Positions 1-9,335 of a DNA stretch of 64,000 bases are shown one piece after another. The DNA is from an uncultured Porphyromonadaceae bacterium (lineage in GTDB: Bacteria; Bacteroidota; Bacteroidia; Bacteroidales; Muribaculaceae), in the NCBI GenBank assembly GCA_947427285.1, contig CANEHE010000001.1, positions 108,945-172,944 of the forward strand. The letters are read 5' to 3'. Each line of letters starts with the position of its first letter. The stretch's first letter is position 1. A program made the position numbers and the translations under genes. The notes below the pieces were generated by a model. It saw only the letters and a program-made list of their open reading frames with translations. It ran no database searches and was not told the origin of the DNA.

Positions 1-1583
1 TTCATCACACGGCTTGTGCTGTTGTCTTCAAGTTCAAGTTTTATGTGCTCCATACTTTTGCCTACGAGTTTGCTTGTCCCGAAGTCGAACACATTCCGTG
101 TCATGAATACAGGCTTCTGATTGCCTGGCCCGAAAGGATTGAACTTTTTGAGAGAGGCAATCAGTTCCGGTGTTATGTCGGCGAATTCGATTTCGGAGTC
201 TATTTCAATTTGAGGCGACAGTTGGTTAGGTTGTATATGGTCTGAGACATATTGTTCGAACTGTTTGCTGAACTCTTCGATGTTTTCCTCCCGGAGAGTG
301 AGACCGACCGCGTATGTGTGACCTCCGAAGTTTTCAAGAAGAGATCGGGATGCATTGACAGCGGCATAGATGTCGAATCCCTGCACAGAGCGGGAAGATC
401 CGGTAGCCATTCCGTTTGAGAAAGTAAGTACTACGGAAGGCTTGTAATAAAGTTCGGTGAGACGTGATGCGACGATGCCGATGATACCTTTATGCCAGTC
501 CTTGTTGTAGACCACAATGGATCGTTTTCCTTCTATTATGCCTATATTGTTGGCGATTAGCTTGTTCGCTTCCTCTGTTATCCGCTTGTCAAGCTCTTTC
601 CTGTCTTTGTTGTATTGGTCGATGGCCTTACTTTTCTCATAAGCGTCGTGAAGATCGCGACACACGAGAAGATCGACTGCTTCGATGCCGCTCTGCATGC
701 GTCCGGATGCGTTTATGCGCGGTCCGATTTTGAATATCACATCTGATATCGTGATGTCTTTGTTGGTCAGCTTACACAGGCGTATGATACTCCTGAGTCC
801 CAGATTAGGGTTACTGTTGAGTCTACGCAGTCCATGATATGCCATGACACGGTTTTCTCCCACGATAGGGACTATGTCGGCTGCTATGCTGACTGCCACA
901 AGGTCCAGAAGTGATTCAAGTTCGTTGTGGTTTGTCAGTCCATTGCTAAGAGCAAAGGCCTGCATGAACTTGAACCCGACTCCGCATCCGCTGAGATGAG
1001 GACAGGGATATGTCGAGTCAGGCATTTTGGGATTTAGGATAGCTACTGCCGGAGGGAGTTCGTCATCAGGGACATGATGGTCGCAGATGATGAAGTCAAT
1101 TCCACGGTCTTTCGCATATTGGATTTCTTCGATGGCCTTGATGCCGCAGTCAAGTGCGATGACAAGTTTTACGTCATTTTCCAGGGCATAGTCGATGCTT
1201 TTGAGTGAGATTCCATATCCTTCCTCATAACGGGTGGGGATATAGTATTCGATATTGCTGTAATAGTTCTGCAGGTATTTGTATACAAGCGCGACAGCTG
1301 TCGTGCCGTCCACATCATAGTCTCCATAGACCATTATCCGCTGTTTGGATCCCATGGCTTTGTTCAGTCTGTGAACAGCTTTGTCCATGCCGTTCATAAG
1401 GAATGGGTCGTGCAGATCTGATATTGCCGGAGCGAAAAACTGGTCGGCCTCTTTCTTTGAGCCTACTCCTCGTCTGAGCAGTACCTCGGCTACGGGTCGG
1501 AGCATGGCGCATGTAGGCATCAGCTCGTCGGCTTCCTGACGTTGCTGCAGAGTGAGCGGCTGATAGTTCCATTTGTTTGTCAT
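1..1583 (-). CDS. recJ: Single-stranded-DNA-specific exonuclease RecJ (3' end cut by window edge)
   Basis: 5'-3' single-strand exonuclease of recombinational and mismatch repair, a DHH/DHHA1 phosphoesterase. Reading the minus strand from the ATG at 1583 gives an open frame of 527 codons that is still open at base 1; RecJ is usually about 570 residues, so only the C-terminal end is missing. Visible motifs are GDYDVDGTT with metal-binding aspartates at D88, D90 and D92, and CDHH with D168, H169 and H170, the family's DHH signature. A later segment, GPRINASGRM, also fits RecJ. A Bacteroidetes-type promoter lies about 90 bp upstream of the start. uvrB is divergently transcribed on the other side, so two repair genes share this intergenic space. 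Confidence 0.95.
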   Translation of the reverse strand, partial: MTNKWNYQPLTLQQRQEADELMPTCAMLRPVAEVLLRRGVGSKKEADQFFAPAISDLHDPFLMNGMDKAVHRLNKAMGSKQRIMVYGDYDVDGTTAVALVYKYLQNYYSNIEYYIPTRYEEGYGISLKSIDYALENDVKLVIALDCGIKAIEEIQYAKDRGIDFIICDHHVPDDELPPAVAILNPKMPDSTYPCPHLSGCGVGFKFMQAFALSNGLTNHNELESLLDLVAVSIAADIVPIVGENRVMAYHGLRRLNSNPNLGLRSIIRLCKLTNKDITISDVIFKIGPRINASGRMQSGIEAVDLLVCRDLHDAYEKSKAIDQYNKDRKELDKRITEEANKLIANNIGIIEGKRSIVVYNKDWHKGIIGIVASRLTELYYKPSVVLTFSNGMATGSSRSVQGFDIYAAVNASRSLLENFGGHTYAVGLTLREENIEEFSKQFEQYVSDHIQPNQLSPQIEIDSEIEFADITPELIASLKKFNPFGPGNQKPVFMTRNVFDFGTSKLVGKSMEHIKLELEDNSTSRVM

Positions 1584-1675
1584 ATATCTGTGGTCGGGAA
1601 AGAGGATATGAAGATAGGTGAAGGCTGTGTGAGATTGAGGACACAGGCCAGGGGAAGCCGAGGAATGAGAATTTG

Positions 1676-1707
1676 CAAAGATACAAAATTTTAGCGGAAC
1701 ATACAAA
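1676..1707 (-). promoter_or_regulatory. Promoter for recJ
   Basis: On the minus strand TTTG (1707-1704) is followed after 20 nt by TATCTTTG (1683-1676). This matches the Bacteroidetes -33/-7 consensus TTTG and TAnnTTTG. It predicts a leader of roughly 85 nt before recJ. Confidence 0.65.
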
Positions 1708-1810
1708 TGTGATATAATCCGGAATAAATGTGTTAAGGTAGTAATATAAGTATATAAGCTTGAATTCCATCGGATTGAATGTGCGTGTCCGAAATAATTG
1801 CAGTCATCTA

Positions 1811-1841
1811 TTGACTTGGGCGTGAAAATGTTGTATCTTTG
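1811..1841 (+). promoter_or_regulatory. Promoter for uvrB, almost no leader
   Basis: TTGAC (1811-1815) and TATCTTTG (1834-1841) are separated by 18 nt. The -7 box ends only 7 bases before the ATG at 1849, so transcription should begin within a few bases of the start codon. This argues against the longer open frame that begins at 1798, because that frame would run through the promoter. Confidence 0.6.
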
Positions 1842-1848
1842 CAAGAAT

Positions 1849-3951
1849 ATGGAATTCAAACTGACATCCGAGTATTGTCCTACAGGCGATCAGCCGGAGG
1901 CAATTGCCGAACTTGCCCAAGGTGTTGAGCAGGGAGTGGCTGCACAGACGCTCCTCGGGGTGACTGGCAGCGGTAAGACGTTCACCATGGCAAATGTCAT
2001 CAGCCAGGTGCGTCGTCCTACGCTTATTCTCTCTCACAACAAGACACTTGCGGCGCAGCTTTATAGTGAATTCAAGAGTTTTTTCCCGGAAAACTCAGTA
2101 CAGTATTTTGTGAGTTACTACGACTATTATCAACCGGAAGCATACATTCCTTCCACTCAGAAGTATATTGAGAAGGATCTGATGATCAACGATCAGATTG
2201 AGAAATTGCGTCTTTCCACCGTGGCAGCCCTCCTGTCCGGTCGCAGGGATGTGGTGGTGGTCTCGTCAGTGTCTTGTATATACGGTATGGGTAATCCGGA
2301 AGACTTTGAACAGAGCGTAGTCAGAATTGCTGTCGGTGACAGATTGTCGCGCAATGCCTTTATGCGCAAATTGGTTGATTCACTCTACTCCCGTTCGGAA
2401 GTGGAGTTGGAGAGTGGCCAGTTTCGGGCTAAAGGGGATACAGTCGATATAAAGTTGTCTTTTGAAGACATTCAGCTTAGAGTGCTGTTCTGGGGCGATG
2501 AGATAGAAAGTATCCAGACAATAGATCCTTCCACTGGTCTGGTGCTTTCAAAGCTGGAAGGATTCAATATATATCCGGCCAATATTTTTGTGACATCAAA
2601 GGAGCGTGCATCCCGTGCGATTGACCAGATAGCTCTGGATCTTGGTGCACAGGAGGAATTTTTCATCCGTGAAGGGAAAAGTCTTGAGGCTGCCCGTCTT
2701 CATGAACGGGTGAGTTATGATCTGGAAATGATACGTGAGTTGGGTCATTGTTCGGGGATAGAGAACTATTCCCGTTATTTCGACGGCCGTGAACCTGGAA
2801 TGCGCCCGTTCTGTCTGCTTGACTATTTTCCGAAGGATTACCTTACCATTGTAGATGAGAGTCATGTCACTCTGCCCCAGATACGCGGAATGAACGGAGG
2901 GGATTTGTCCCGGAAAATGAATCTTGTGGAGTATGGATTCCGTCTGCCTGCCGCCATAGACAATCGTCCTCTTAAATTTGATGAATTTGAGAGACTGACC
3001 AATCAGGTGATATATGTAAGTGCGACTCCGGGCGACTATGAGCTGCAGAAATGCGAAGGTGTAGTCACTGAACAGGTGATACGTCCTACCGGTCTGCTTG
3101 ATCCGGAGATAGAGGTGCGTCCTACCGATTGTCAGGTGGATGATCTCATGGAGGAGATCCAGCTGTGCCGGGAGAGAGGGGAAAGAGCACTTGTCACAAC
3201 GCTTACAAAACGTATGGCCGAAGAATTGAACCAGCATCTGAATAAATTCGGTGTCAACAGTGCATACATACATAGCGATGTGGAGACACTTGACCGTATC
3301 AAGATTCTGGACGATCTGCGGGTAGGCATCTATGATGTCATTGTAGGGGTGAATCTGCTTCGCGAAGGACTCGATCTGCCTCAGGTGAGCCTCGTCGCCA
3401 TTCTCGATGCCGATAAGGAAGGATTTCTGCGCAATCACCGTAGCCTTACCCAGACCGCAGGTCGAGCGGCCCGCAATGTGAACGGCAGGGTGATAATGTA
3501 TGCGGATAAAATCACCGACAGCATGCGTCTCACTATTGACGAGACTGAGCGCAGACGGGCAAAACAGATGTTGTATAACGAGCGTCATGGTATCACTCCT
3601 ACCCAGATAGTGAAGTCTTCAGATTCGTCCGATCTTCTGGAACTTTACGGCGATTCTTCTCAGGAATCCGGACAGAAGACCTCTGGTAATCAATCTCGAG
3701 GAATTAAGAAGAATGCAGAAGCATCTTGTCCTGTACCTTATATAGAGGGAGTGAATGACCATTCCAGAGCGGCGGAACCTGTCATGGAATATATGGGAGC
3801 CGCTGAATTGCGCCGACGAGTGGCCCGACTTCATGATCTGATGGCGGAAGCGGCCCGAAAAATGGAGTTTATTCAGGCCGCGCAGTATCGCGACGAACTC
3901 ATAGAGTGTCAGAATCGTCTTGAGGCTCTCGGGGAGGGAGAGGACAGATGA
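1849..3951 (+). CDS. uvrB: Excinuclease ABC subunit UvrB
   Basis: Damage-verifying helicase-like subunit of the UvrABC nucleotide excision repair complex. The protein has 700 residues. The Walker A motif GVTGSGKT lies at residues 37-44 near the N-terminus, followed by the beta-hairpin region around SYYDYYQPEAYIP. The later helicase motifs include DESHVTLPQI, SATPGDYE, LLREGLDLP and QTAGRAARN. The final ~35 residues (MEFIQAAQYRDEL) form the UVR motif that contacts UvrC. I chose the ATG at 1849 because the protein then begins MEFKLTSEYCPTGDQPEAI, as is usual for the family, and because the promoter overlaps any upstream start. Its stop overlaps the next gene's start (ATGA), so the two are probably translationally coupled. 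Residues ~585-640 form a poorly conserved linker. Confidence 0.97.
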   Translation: MEFKLTSEYCPTGDQPEAIAELAQGVEQGVAAQTLLGVTGSGKTFTMANVISQVRRPTLILSHNKTLAAQLYSEFKSFFPENSVQYFVSYYDYYQPEAYIPSTQKYIEKDLMINDQIEKLRLSTVAALLSGRRDVVVVSSVSCIYGMGNPEDFEQSVVRIAVGDRLSRNAFMRKLVDSLYSRSEVELESGQFRAKGDTVDIKLSFEDIQLRVLFWGDEIESIQTIDPSTGLVLSKLEGFNIYPANIFVTSKERASRAIDQIALDLGAQEEFFIREGKSLEAARLHERVSYDLEMIRELGHCSGIENYSRYFDGREPGMRPFCLLDYFPKDYLTIVDESHVTLPQIRGMNGGDLSRKMNLVEYGFRLPAAIDNRPLKFDEFERLTNQVIYVSATPGDYELQKCEGVVTEQVIRPTGLLDPEIEVRPTDCQVDDLMEEIQLCRERGERALVTTLTKRMAEELNQHLNKFGVNSAYIHSDVETLDRIKILDDLRVGIYDVIVGVNLLREGLDLPQVSLVAILDADKEGFLRNHRSLTQTAGRAARNVNGRVIMYADKITDSMRLTIDETERRRAKQMLYNERHGITPTQIVKSSDSSDLLELYGDSSQESGQKTSGNQSRGIKKNAEASCPVPYIEGVNDHSRAAEPVMEYMGAAELRRRVARLHDLMAEAARKMEFIQAAQYRDELIECQNRLEALGEGEDR

Positions 3952-5846
3952 CTGATGCCCATAGAAATGGATTATCGAAGTACGAACGGCGTTGGCTCCC
4001 GACATCACGTGATGAGATGAACCGTCTTGGCTGGGATCAGGCTGATGTGATTATTTTTTCCGGAGATGCATACGTGGATCATCCCTCTTTCGGTGCTGCG
4101 GTGATAGGTCGTTCCCTTGAAGCCGCCGGTTATCGGGTGGCCATTGTGCCTCAGCCGAACTGGCGCGATGATTTGAGGGATTTCCGGAAACTTGGACGGC
4201 CGCGTCTTTTTTTCGGAATATCAGCCGGAGCGATGGATTCGATGGTCAACCACTATACCGCTAATCGTCGTCTTCGTCATGATGATGCCTATACACCAGA
4301 TGGCAGACATGGGATGCGTCCTGATTATCCGACCATAGTCTATTCAAAGATTCTGCGTGAACTTTATCCCGATGTGCCTATAATAGCCGGAGGAATCGAG
4401 GCATCTCTGCGCAGAGTGGCACATTATGATTACTGGCAAGACCGGTTGCGCCCTCCCTTTATACTTGATACTTCCGCTGATATGATCGTCTACGGTATGG
4501 GAGAGAAAGCAGTCGTTGAGCTTGCGAAAAGACTCGATGGAGGGGAGTGTATATCGGAGATAACCGATGTGCCGCAGACAGTTTTTATTTCTGCAGGATC
4601 TTTATCTGAAGGAGCTGACGATGTGATACGTCTCAATTCATACGAGGATTGCTTGCGTGACAGGAGAAAGCAGGCGGCCAATTTCAAAGTGGTGGAGGAG
4701 GAATCAAACCGTTTTGAAGGGCATATTGTGATTCAACAGGCTCTTGGCCGATGGATAAGAATGAACCCGATGTATCCTCCTCTTTCCACTGAAGAGGTTG
4801 ATGCGTCTTTCGATCTTCCGTATACACGTCTTCCCCATCCGCGTTATAGGGGCAAACGGATTCCGGCATACGAGATGATCCGGCATTCCGTATGTATGCA
4901 TCGCGGATGCTTCGGAGGATGTGCTTTCTGCACCATATCCGCCCATCAGGGTAAGCATATTGCGTCTCGTTCGAAAGAATCCATTTTGCGTGAGGTAAGG
5001 CAGGTGGTAGCCATGGAGGACTTCAAAGGGTATATTTCAGACCTCGGAGGTCCGTCCGCCAATATGTATGGTATGCATGGACGTAATCTGAATATGTGCA
5101 GAAAATGTGTCCGTCCTTCGTGTCTGTATCCGGAGCCATGTCCGAATCTTGACACAGATCATTCCGGATTGCTTGACATATACCGCACGGTAGATGCCAT
5201 TCCAGGTGTTAAGAAAAGTTTTATCGGCAGCGGGGTGCGCTACGATCTGGCAATGCATCATACAGGGCGTGCGGAAGTTGACGCCGCAAACCGAGAATAT
5301 ATACGTGAACTGTTATGTAACCATGTCAGCGGGCGTCTTAAAGTGGCTCCGGAGCATACTTCATCTAAGGTGCTTGCAATGATGCGTAAACCCGACTTCG
5401 GCATGTTCAGGAAATTCAAGCGTATATTTGATGATACCAATCGGCGTTATGGTCTGCGCCAGCAACTGATACCGTATTTTATCTCCTCTCATCCCGGATG
5501 TCATGAACTTGATATGGCGGAATTGGCTGCGGAGACCAAGAGTCTTGATTTTCATCTTGAACAGGTACAGGATTTTACTCCTACTCCTATGACGGTTGCG
5601 ACAGAAACATATTACACCGGATATCATCCCTATACGCTCAAACCGGTTTTTACTGCCCGTACTCCGGACGAGAAACTCGCTCAGAGGCAGTTCTTCTTCT
5701 GGTACAAGCCAGAGGCCCGAAAAGGTATAACAGATGCGTTGCGACGTATGCACCGGCCGGATCTTATCCAACGGCTCTATGGTCAGAATAAAGTTGAGGG
5801 ACATAAGGGGAAATCAAGAGAAGACTCTCGTCGATCCCGGAGGTGA
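3948..5846 (+). CDS. YgiQ family radical SAM protein
   Basis: A 632-residue protein of the YgiQ/UPF0313 radical SAM family; the substrate of this family is not established. The 4Fe-4S cluster motif CxxxCxxC is at C321, C325 and C328 (within HRGCFGGCAFC). An N-terminal cobalamin-binding-like region precedes it, including the family segments SGDAYVDHPSFG and IIAGGIEASLRR. After the core come cysteine-rich segments (CRKCVRPSC) and the conserved KVAPEHTSSKVL and DFTPTPMT stretches. The start codon overlaps the uvrB stop by 4 bases, giving a uvrB-ygiQ transcription unit. The C-terminal 20 residues are basic and low-complexity. The family call is firm; the function is unknown. Confidence 0.92.
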   Translation: MTDAHRNGLSKYERRWLPTSRDEMNRLGWDQADVIIFSGDAYVDHPSFGAAVIGRSLEAAGYRVAIVPQPNWRDDLRDFRKLGRPRLFFGISAGAMDSMVNHYTANRRLRHDDAYTPDGRHGMRPDYPTIVYSKILRELYPDVPIIAGGIEASLRRVAHYDYWQDRLRPPFILDTSADMIVYGMGEKAVVELAKRLDGGECISEITDVPQTVFISAGSLSEGADDVIRLNSYEDCLRDRRKQAANFKVVEEESNRFEGHIVIQQALGRWIRMNPMYPPLSTEEVDASFDLPYTRLPHPRYRGKRIPAYEMIRHSVCMHRGCFGGCAFCTISAHQGKHIASRSKESILREVRQVVAMEDFKGYISDLGGPSANMYGMHGRNLNMCRKCVRPSCLYPEPCPNLDTDHSGLLDIYRTVDAIPGVKKSFIGSGVRYDLAMHHTGRAEVDAANREYIRELLCNHVSGRLKVAPEHTSSKVLAMMRKPDFGMFRKFKRIFDDTNRRYGLRQQLIPYFISSHPGCHELDMAELAAETKSLDFHLEQVQDFTPTPMTVATETYYTGYHPYTLKPVFTARTPDEKLAQRQFFFWYKPEARKGITDALRRMHRPDLIQRLYGQNKVEGHKGKSREDSRRSRR

Positions 5847-5851
5847 AAAAA

Positions 5852-5883
5852 TTTGTACATGTCGGAATTTTTCACTACTTTCG
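5852..5883 (+). promoter_or_regulatory. Promoter for the S9 peptidase/lipoprotein pair
   Basis: TTTG (5852-5855), 20 nt, then TACTTTCG (5876-5883). The -7 box differs from TAnnTTTG at one position. It predicts a leader of about 47 nt before the ATG at 5935. Confidence 0.5.
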
Positions 5884-5934
5884 CGCCGCAAACGGCTTAT
5901 GATGTAAGACCTTAAAATCTAAATCAATTATTAT

Positions 5935-8085
5935 ATGAACAAAACCAAACTCGCCATGAGCACGCTCATGTTTCCCGCTTTGCTTGCTGGATGCGGACAA
6001 GGCAATTCCGGCAAGACTGTTATCGAGCAGCCTTCGGTGGAAGTGGTTGATGGAATGTTCTCCGCTGAAGTGCTTGAAGCACTCGGACGCGTGGGTAATG
6101 CCACTCCTTCTCCCGATGGCAAGTATGTCATCTTCACTCTCAGCTACGAGAGTATTGCTGACAATGCTTCTAATGCGGAAATCTATCGCATGAATGCGGA
6201 CGGCACTGATGTCAAAAGACTTACAACTACTCCTTCATCGGAATCGAATCTCCGTTGGATTGATGGAGGAAATCTTATCGCTTTCATAGCTAAAGATGAT
6301 AAGACTGAGAAGCCTCAGGTATTTACCATGAAACCTGACGGCTCCTCCATGACTCGTGTCAGCAGCGTGTCTAATGGAGTGATGTGTTTTGAGATTTCAC
6401 CAGATGAATCGAAGATTGTGTTTGGTGCTCCCATTGATGCTGACGACAAGGATCCGGCTCTTTTCGAGGGCCTTCCCAATACTACGGGCCGTGTTGTGAA
6501 TGATCTGATGTATAAGCATTGGGATGAGTGGGTGACTGAGATTCCTCATCCGTTTGTGGCTGACTTCAAAACCGGTTCTGGCTATCAGGTGGCTAATGAG
6601 ATCGATATTATGAAAGGTGAGCCTTATGAATGTCCGATGAAACCGTTCGGAGGTGCTGAGACGTTCGCATGGACTCCCGACAGCAAACAGCTTGTGTATA
6701 CTTCCCGTAAACTCAAAGGTAAGGATTATGCGTTCTCTACCGATTCGAATCTGTATCTTTATGACCTCGCTTCGGGAAAGACCGAGTGTCTGACGGAAGG
6801 AATCGAAGGCTATGATACGAATCCAGTGTTCTCGCCTGATGGCTCGTCGCTTGCATGGCTTTCCATGGAGACAGCAAAGTTTGAGAGCGACAAGAAGCGT
6901 CTGATGGTGATGGATATGAAGACCCGCACAAAACGCGATCTTACCGCTGACTGGGATTATTGGCCAGAGGAACTGGCATGGTCTCCCGATGGCAAAGGCA
7001 TATTCTTCGCCGGATACTATCAGGGTACAAAGCCTGTGTTTAAGATTGATGTGGCTACATGTGCCATAGATACACTTGCTTCAGGAGTATGGGATTATGA
7101 GGGTGTACACCCGATCAGCAACAATGCCGCCATGACGCTTCGTCACAGCATGAGCCGTCCGAATGAGATATGCCTTGCCTCCAAAGGACAGGAACCCAAG
7201 GATCTGACATCGTTCAATGCGGAATTGCTTGGCAAGTGCAAGCTCGGAAAAGTGGAGAAAATGATGATTCCCACTACTGATGGCAAGGAGATGTGCACAT
7301 GGGTAGTACTTCCACCGGATTTCGATCCCAATAAGAAATATCCTGCCATCCTTTATTGCCAGGGTGGCCCGCAACAGGCTGTCAGCCAGTTCTGGAGCTA
7401 TCGCTGGAATTTCATGATCATGGCTGCACACGGATATATAGTTATATGTCCTAACCGTCGCGGTCTGCCTGGCTTCGGTACAGAATGGAACCGCCAGATC
7501 TCTGGTGATTACGGAGGTCAGAACATGAAAGACTATCTCTCTGCAGTGGATTATATGAAAGAGAAGCCCTACGTGGACAATGAACGTATTGGTGCTATCG
7601 GAGCCAGTTACGGTGGCTTCTCCGTATATTGGCTTGCAGGACATCATGAAGGCCGTTTCGCTGCTCTTGTGGCTCATGCCGGAATTTTCAATATCGAGGC
7701 CCAGTATCTTGAGACGGAAGAGATGTGGTTTGCTGACTTTGATCTCGGTGGACCCTATTGGGAGAAAGAGAATTCTGTTGCTCAGCGTACGTATGCCAAT
7801 TCTCCCCATCGTTTTGTTGACAAGTGGACTGCTCCTATTCTGGTTACAGTAGGCGAACTCGACTATCGTATCCTCGCTTCGCAGGGTATGATGGCTTTCA
7901 ATGCTGCCAAGATGCGTGGCCTTGAGGCCGAAATGCTTGTTTTCCCGGATGAGAATCACTGGGTGCTTAAGCCTCAGAATGCGGTTCTTTGGCAGAGGGT
8001 ATTTTTTCAGTTCCTTGATAAGTATCTCAAAGCTCCGAAGGCACCTGTCAAAGAAGTTTCGGAGGAAACAGATAAGAAGATATGA
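5935..8085 (+). CDS. S9 family (prolyl oligopeptidase/DPP-like) peptidase, lipoprotein
   Basis: Probable extracytoplasmic serine peptidase of family S9 that removes or cleaves peptides, 716 residues. The N-terminus ends in the lipobox LLAGC with Cys at about residue 20, so the protein is probably anchored to a membrane as a lipoprotein. Residues ~45-420 form a TolB/WD-like beta-propeller with repeated SPDG-type blades (PSPDGKYVIF, FSPDGSSLAWL, WSPDGKGIFF). The C-terminal alpha/beta hydrolase carries the triad Ser558 in GASYGG, Asp643 in GELDYR and His675 in DENHW. It follows a promoter and overlaps the next lipoprotein gene by 4 bp. The family call is secure; the exact cleavage preference (dipeptidyl, acylaminoacyl or oligo) cannot be read from sequence alone. 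Confidence 0.93.
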   Translation: MNKTKLAMSTLMFPALLAGCGQGNSGKTVIEQPSVEVVDGMFSAEVLEALGRVGNATPSPDGKYVIFTLSYESIADNASNAEIYRMNADGTDVKRLTTTPSSESNLRWIDGGNLIAFIAKDDKTEKPQVFTMKPDGSSMTRVSSVSNGVMCFEISPDESKIVFGAPIDADDKDPALFEGLPNTTGRVVNDLMYKHWDEWVTEIPHPFVADFKTGSGYQVANEIDIMKGEPYECPMKPFGGAETFAWTPDSKQLVYTSRKLKGKDYAFSTDSNLYLYDLASGKTECLTEGIEGYDTNPVFSPDGSSLAWLSMETAKFESDKKRLMVMDMKTRTKRDLTADWDYWPEELAWSPDGKGIFFAGYYQGTKPVFKIDVATCAIDTLASGVWDYEGVHPISNNAAMTLRHSMSRPNEICLASKGQEPKDLTSFNAELLGKCKLGKVEKMMIPTTDGKEMCTWVVLPPDFDPNKKYPAILYCQGGPQQAVSQFWSYRWNFMIMAAHGYIVICPNRRGLPGFGTEWNRQISGDYGGQNMKDYLSAVDYMKEKPYVDNERIGAIGASYGGFSVYWLAGHHEGRFAALVAHAGIFNIEAQYLETEEMWFADFDLGGPYWEKENSVAQRTYANSPHRFVDKWTAPILVTVGELDYRILASQGMMAFNAAKMRGLEAEMLVFPDENHWVLKPQNAVLWQRVFFQFLDKYLKAPKAPVKEVSEETDKKI

Positions 8086-8420
8086 AAATGAAAAGTACAA
8101 TAACGTTGTTCCTGTCGGCATTGATGTTCATTCTCGCATCATGCTCCGCTTCGGATCCTGTCGATCAGGCTTGCGATATACTTGACAAGGCCTCCGAACA
8201 GGTGAAGGAAGCCTCTACAGAGGATGAGGCCAGAGAGATTGCCGATCAGACAGCTTCGCGTCTGCGGGAACTTCAGCTTGACCAAAAGAAGCTGACATCT
8301 GCGGAACAGGCCCGTCTTACGAAATCTATTGTCGGTTTCATGCAGGCGGCTATGAGCTCGAAGATAGACTTTACCAAGCCGGAGGCAGCTACTGTGCTTG
8401 ACCTTCAGAGTAATGAATAG
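8082..8420 (+). CDS. Small lipoprotein of unknown function
   Basis: I do not recognise a family for this 112-residue protein. It has a clear lipoprotein signal: positively charged start, hydrophobic core and the lipobox ILASC at about residue 21. The mature part is short, charged and probably helical (DKASEQVKEASTEDEAREIA), with no cysteines or catalytic motif. The ATG overlaps the upstream peptidase stop (ATGA), so it is almost certainly co-translated with that lipoprotein peptidase and may act with it in the envelope. A strong hairpin follows the gene. Confidence 0.75.
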   Translation: MKMKSTITLFLSALMFILASCSASDPVDQACDILDKASEQVKEASTEDEAREIADQTASRLRELQLDQKKLTSAEQARLTKSIVGFMQAAMSSKIDFTKPEAATVLDLQSNE

Positions 8421-8476
8421 TTTTGAGACGTATGACCGATATAGATATGTTCATATGTGATTCCTAAAAATTAGTT

Positions 8477-8518
8477 TAATAAAATGGCCTCCAGGAAATT
8501 CTGGAGGCCATTTTATTA
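8477..8518. terminator. Bidirectional terminator between convergent genes
   Basis: A perfect stem pairs 8477-8494 with 8501-8518 around a 6-nt loop (8495-8500). It is A-rich on one flank and T-rich on the other, so it can terminate in both directions. The stop codon of the minus-strand ferredoxin gene lies inside the distal arm. Confidence 0.85.
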
Positions 8519-9301
8519 TTGTTGGGAGTGTGAAAGAGGTAACGGGCATGTATATTGCCCTTTCATCCGTGTGATTTTGCCGTAAGCCACGGCATGTACG
8601 GGGCAAATGTGGTAGCATGCCAGACATGAGACACATCTGATGTCCCATTTCGGATGTCCTTCACTAATCTCGATGTTGCGTACGGGACATACTGCGGCGC
8701 ATCGTCCGCATCCGATACACGAGGAAGCCCAGTGCCACCTGGAAGTGTTGATGCCCCATCGTGAGAAAAGCGGATAGATGAGATGGCTTTTGAGCCAGGG
8801 AAATTTCCCACGGATTACATCTATTTTCCAATTGGCGGATTTTATCTGTCTGCCAATTTCATCCACACGTATCTGGGCATATTCAAGTTTGTTGGCGCAA
8901 ACCTCCTGAGAATCCACGTCGAAGCCAGGAAGCAGAACATACGTGTTAGGCATTGTCACACTCCAGGCACCTGACATGTTCAGACCTTTTGCTTCAAGTT
9001 CTTTTTTTAGCATTTCCGGAGTGAGACCGGTATCATCCCCGCAGGTACAGACTGCCCATACAGGAATAAGATGGGTTTTTATGATGCCACAGAAACTGTC
9101 GGAGAGGCGTCTGATAAAGTTCAATACCAGCGGTGGAACTCCCCACGAATAAACAGGAAATACAAAACCGAGCTGAGAACCTTCAAACAGAACCTCTTCG
9201 GGAATGGAGGAGGGGATGAAACATGGTTTTTCATCAAGAATATCAGCAAGTCTATAGGCCGTGAATCTGGAGTTGCCGGTGCCGGAAAAGAAAAAAATCA
9301 T
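8516..9301 (-). CDS. EFR1 family ferredoxin (flavodoxin-like plus 2x[4Fe-4S])
   Basis: Probable cytoplasmic electron-transfer protein, 261 residues. The N-terminus is flavodoxin-like, with the FMN phosphate loop FFSGTGNSRF. The C-terminus holds two tandem 4Fe-4S motifs: C195, C198, C201, C205 and C223, C226, C229, C233, each ending in CP. This fusion defines the EFR1 group, which is common in gut anaerobes; its redox partner is unknown. It lies 34 bp after holA on the same strand and may be the last gene of the udk-lptB-CPBP-holA run. No promoter is obvious in the gap. Confidence 0.88.
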   Translation of the reverse strand: MIFFFSGTGNSRFTAYRLADILDEKPCFIPSSIPEEVLFEGSQLGFVFPVYSWGVPPLVLNFIRRLSDSFCGIIKTHLIPVWAVCTCGDDTGLTPEMLKKELEAKGLNMSGAWSVTMPNTYVLLPGFDVDSQEVCANKLEYAQIRVDEIGRQIKSANWKIDVIRGKFPWLKSHLIYPLFSRWGINTSRWHWASSCIGCGRCAAVCPVRNIEISEGHPKWDIRCVSCLACYHICPVHAVAYGKITRMKGQYTCPLPLSHSQQ

Positions 9302-9335
9302 ATATTCAGGGAGAAAAGGGGAGAGATAAGTAATT

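Noticed and set aside
1798..1848. Longer uvrB start at 1798
   Set aside because: It reads through a good promoter, and the residues do not match UvrB.
2596..3588. 330-residue open frame antisense to uvrB
   Set aside because: A frame shadow of a high-quality uvrB; no recognisable domain.
7081..8121. 346-residue antisense frame over the S9 peptidase and lipoprotein
   Set aside because: Spans two real coding genes and their overlap; no motif or plausible product.
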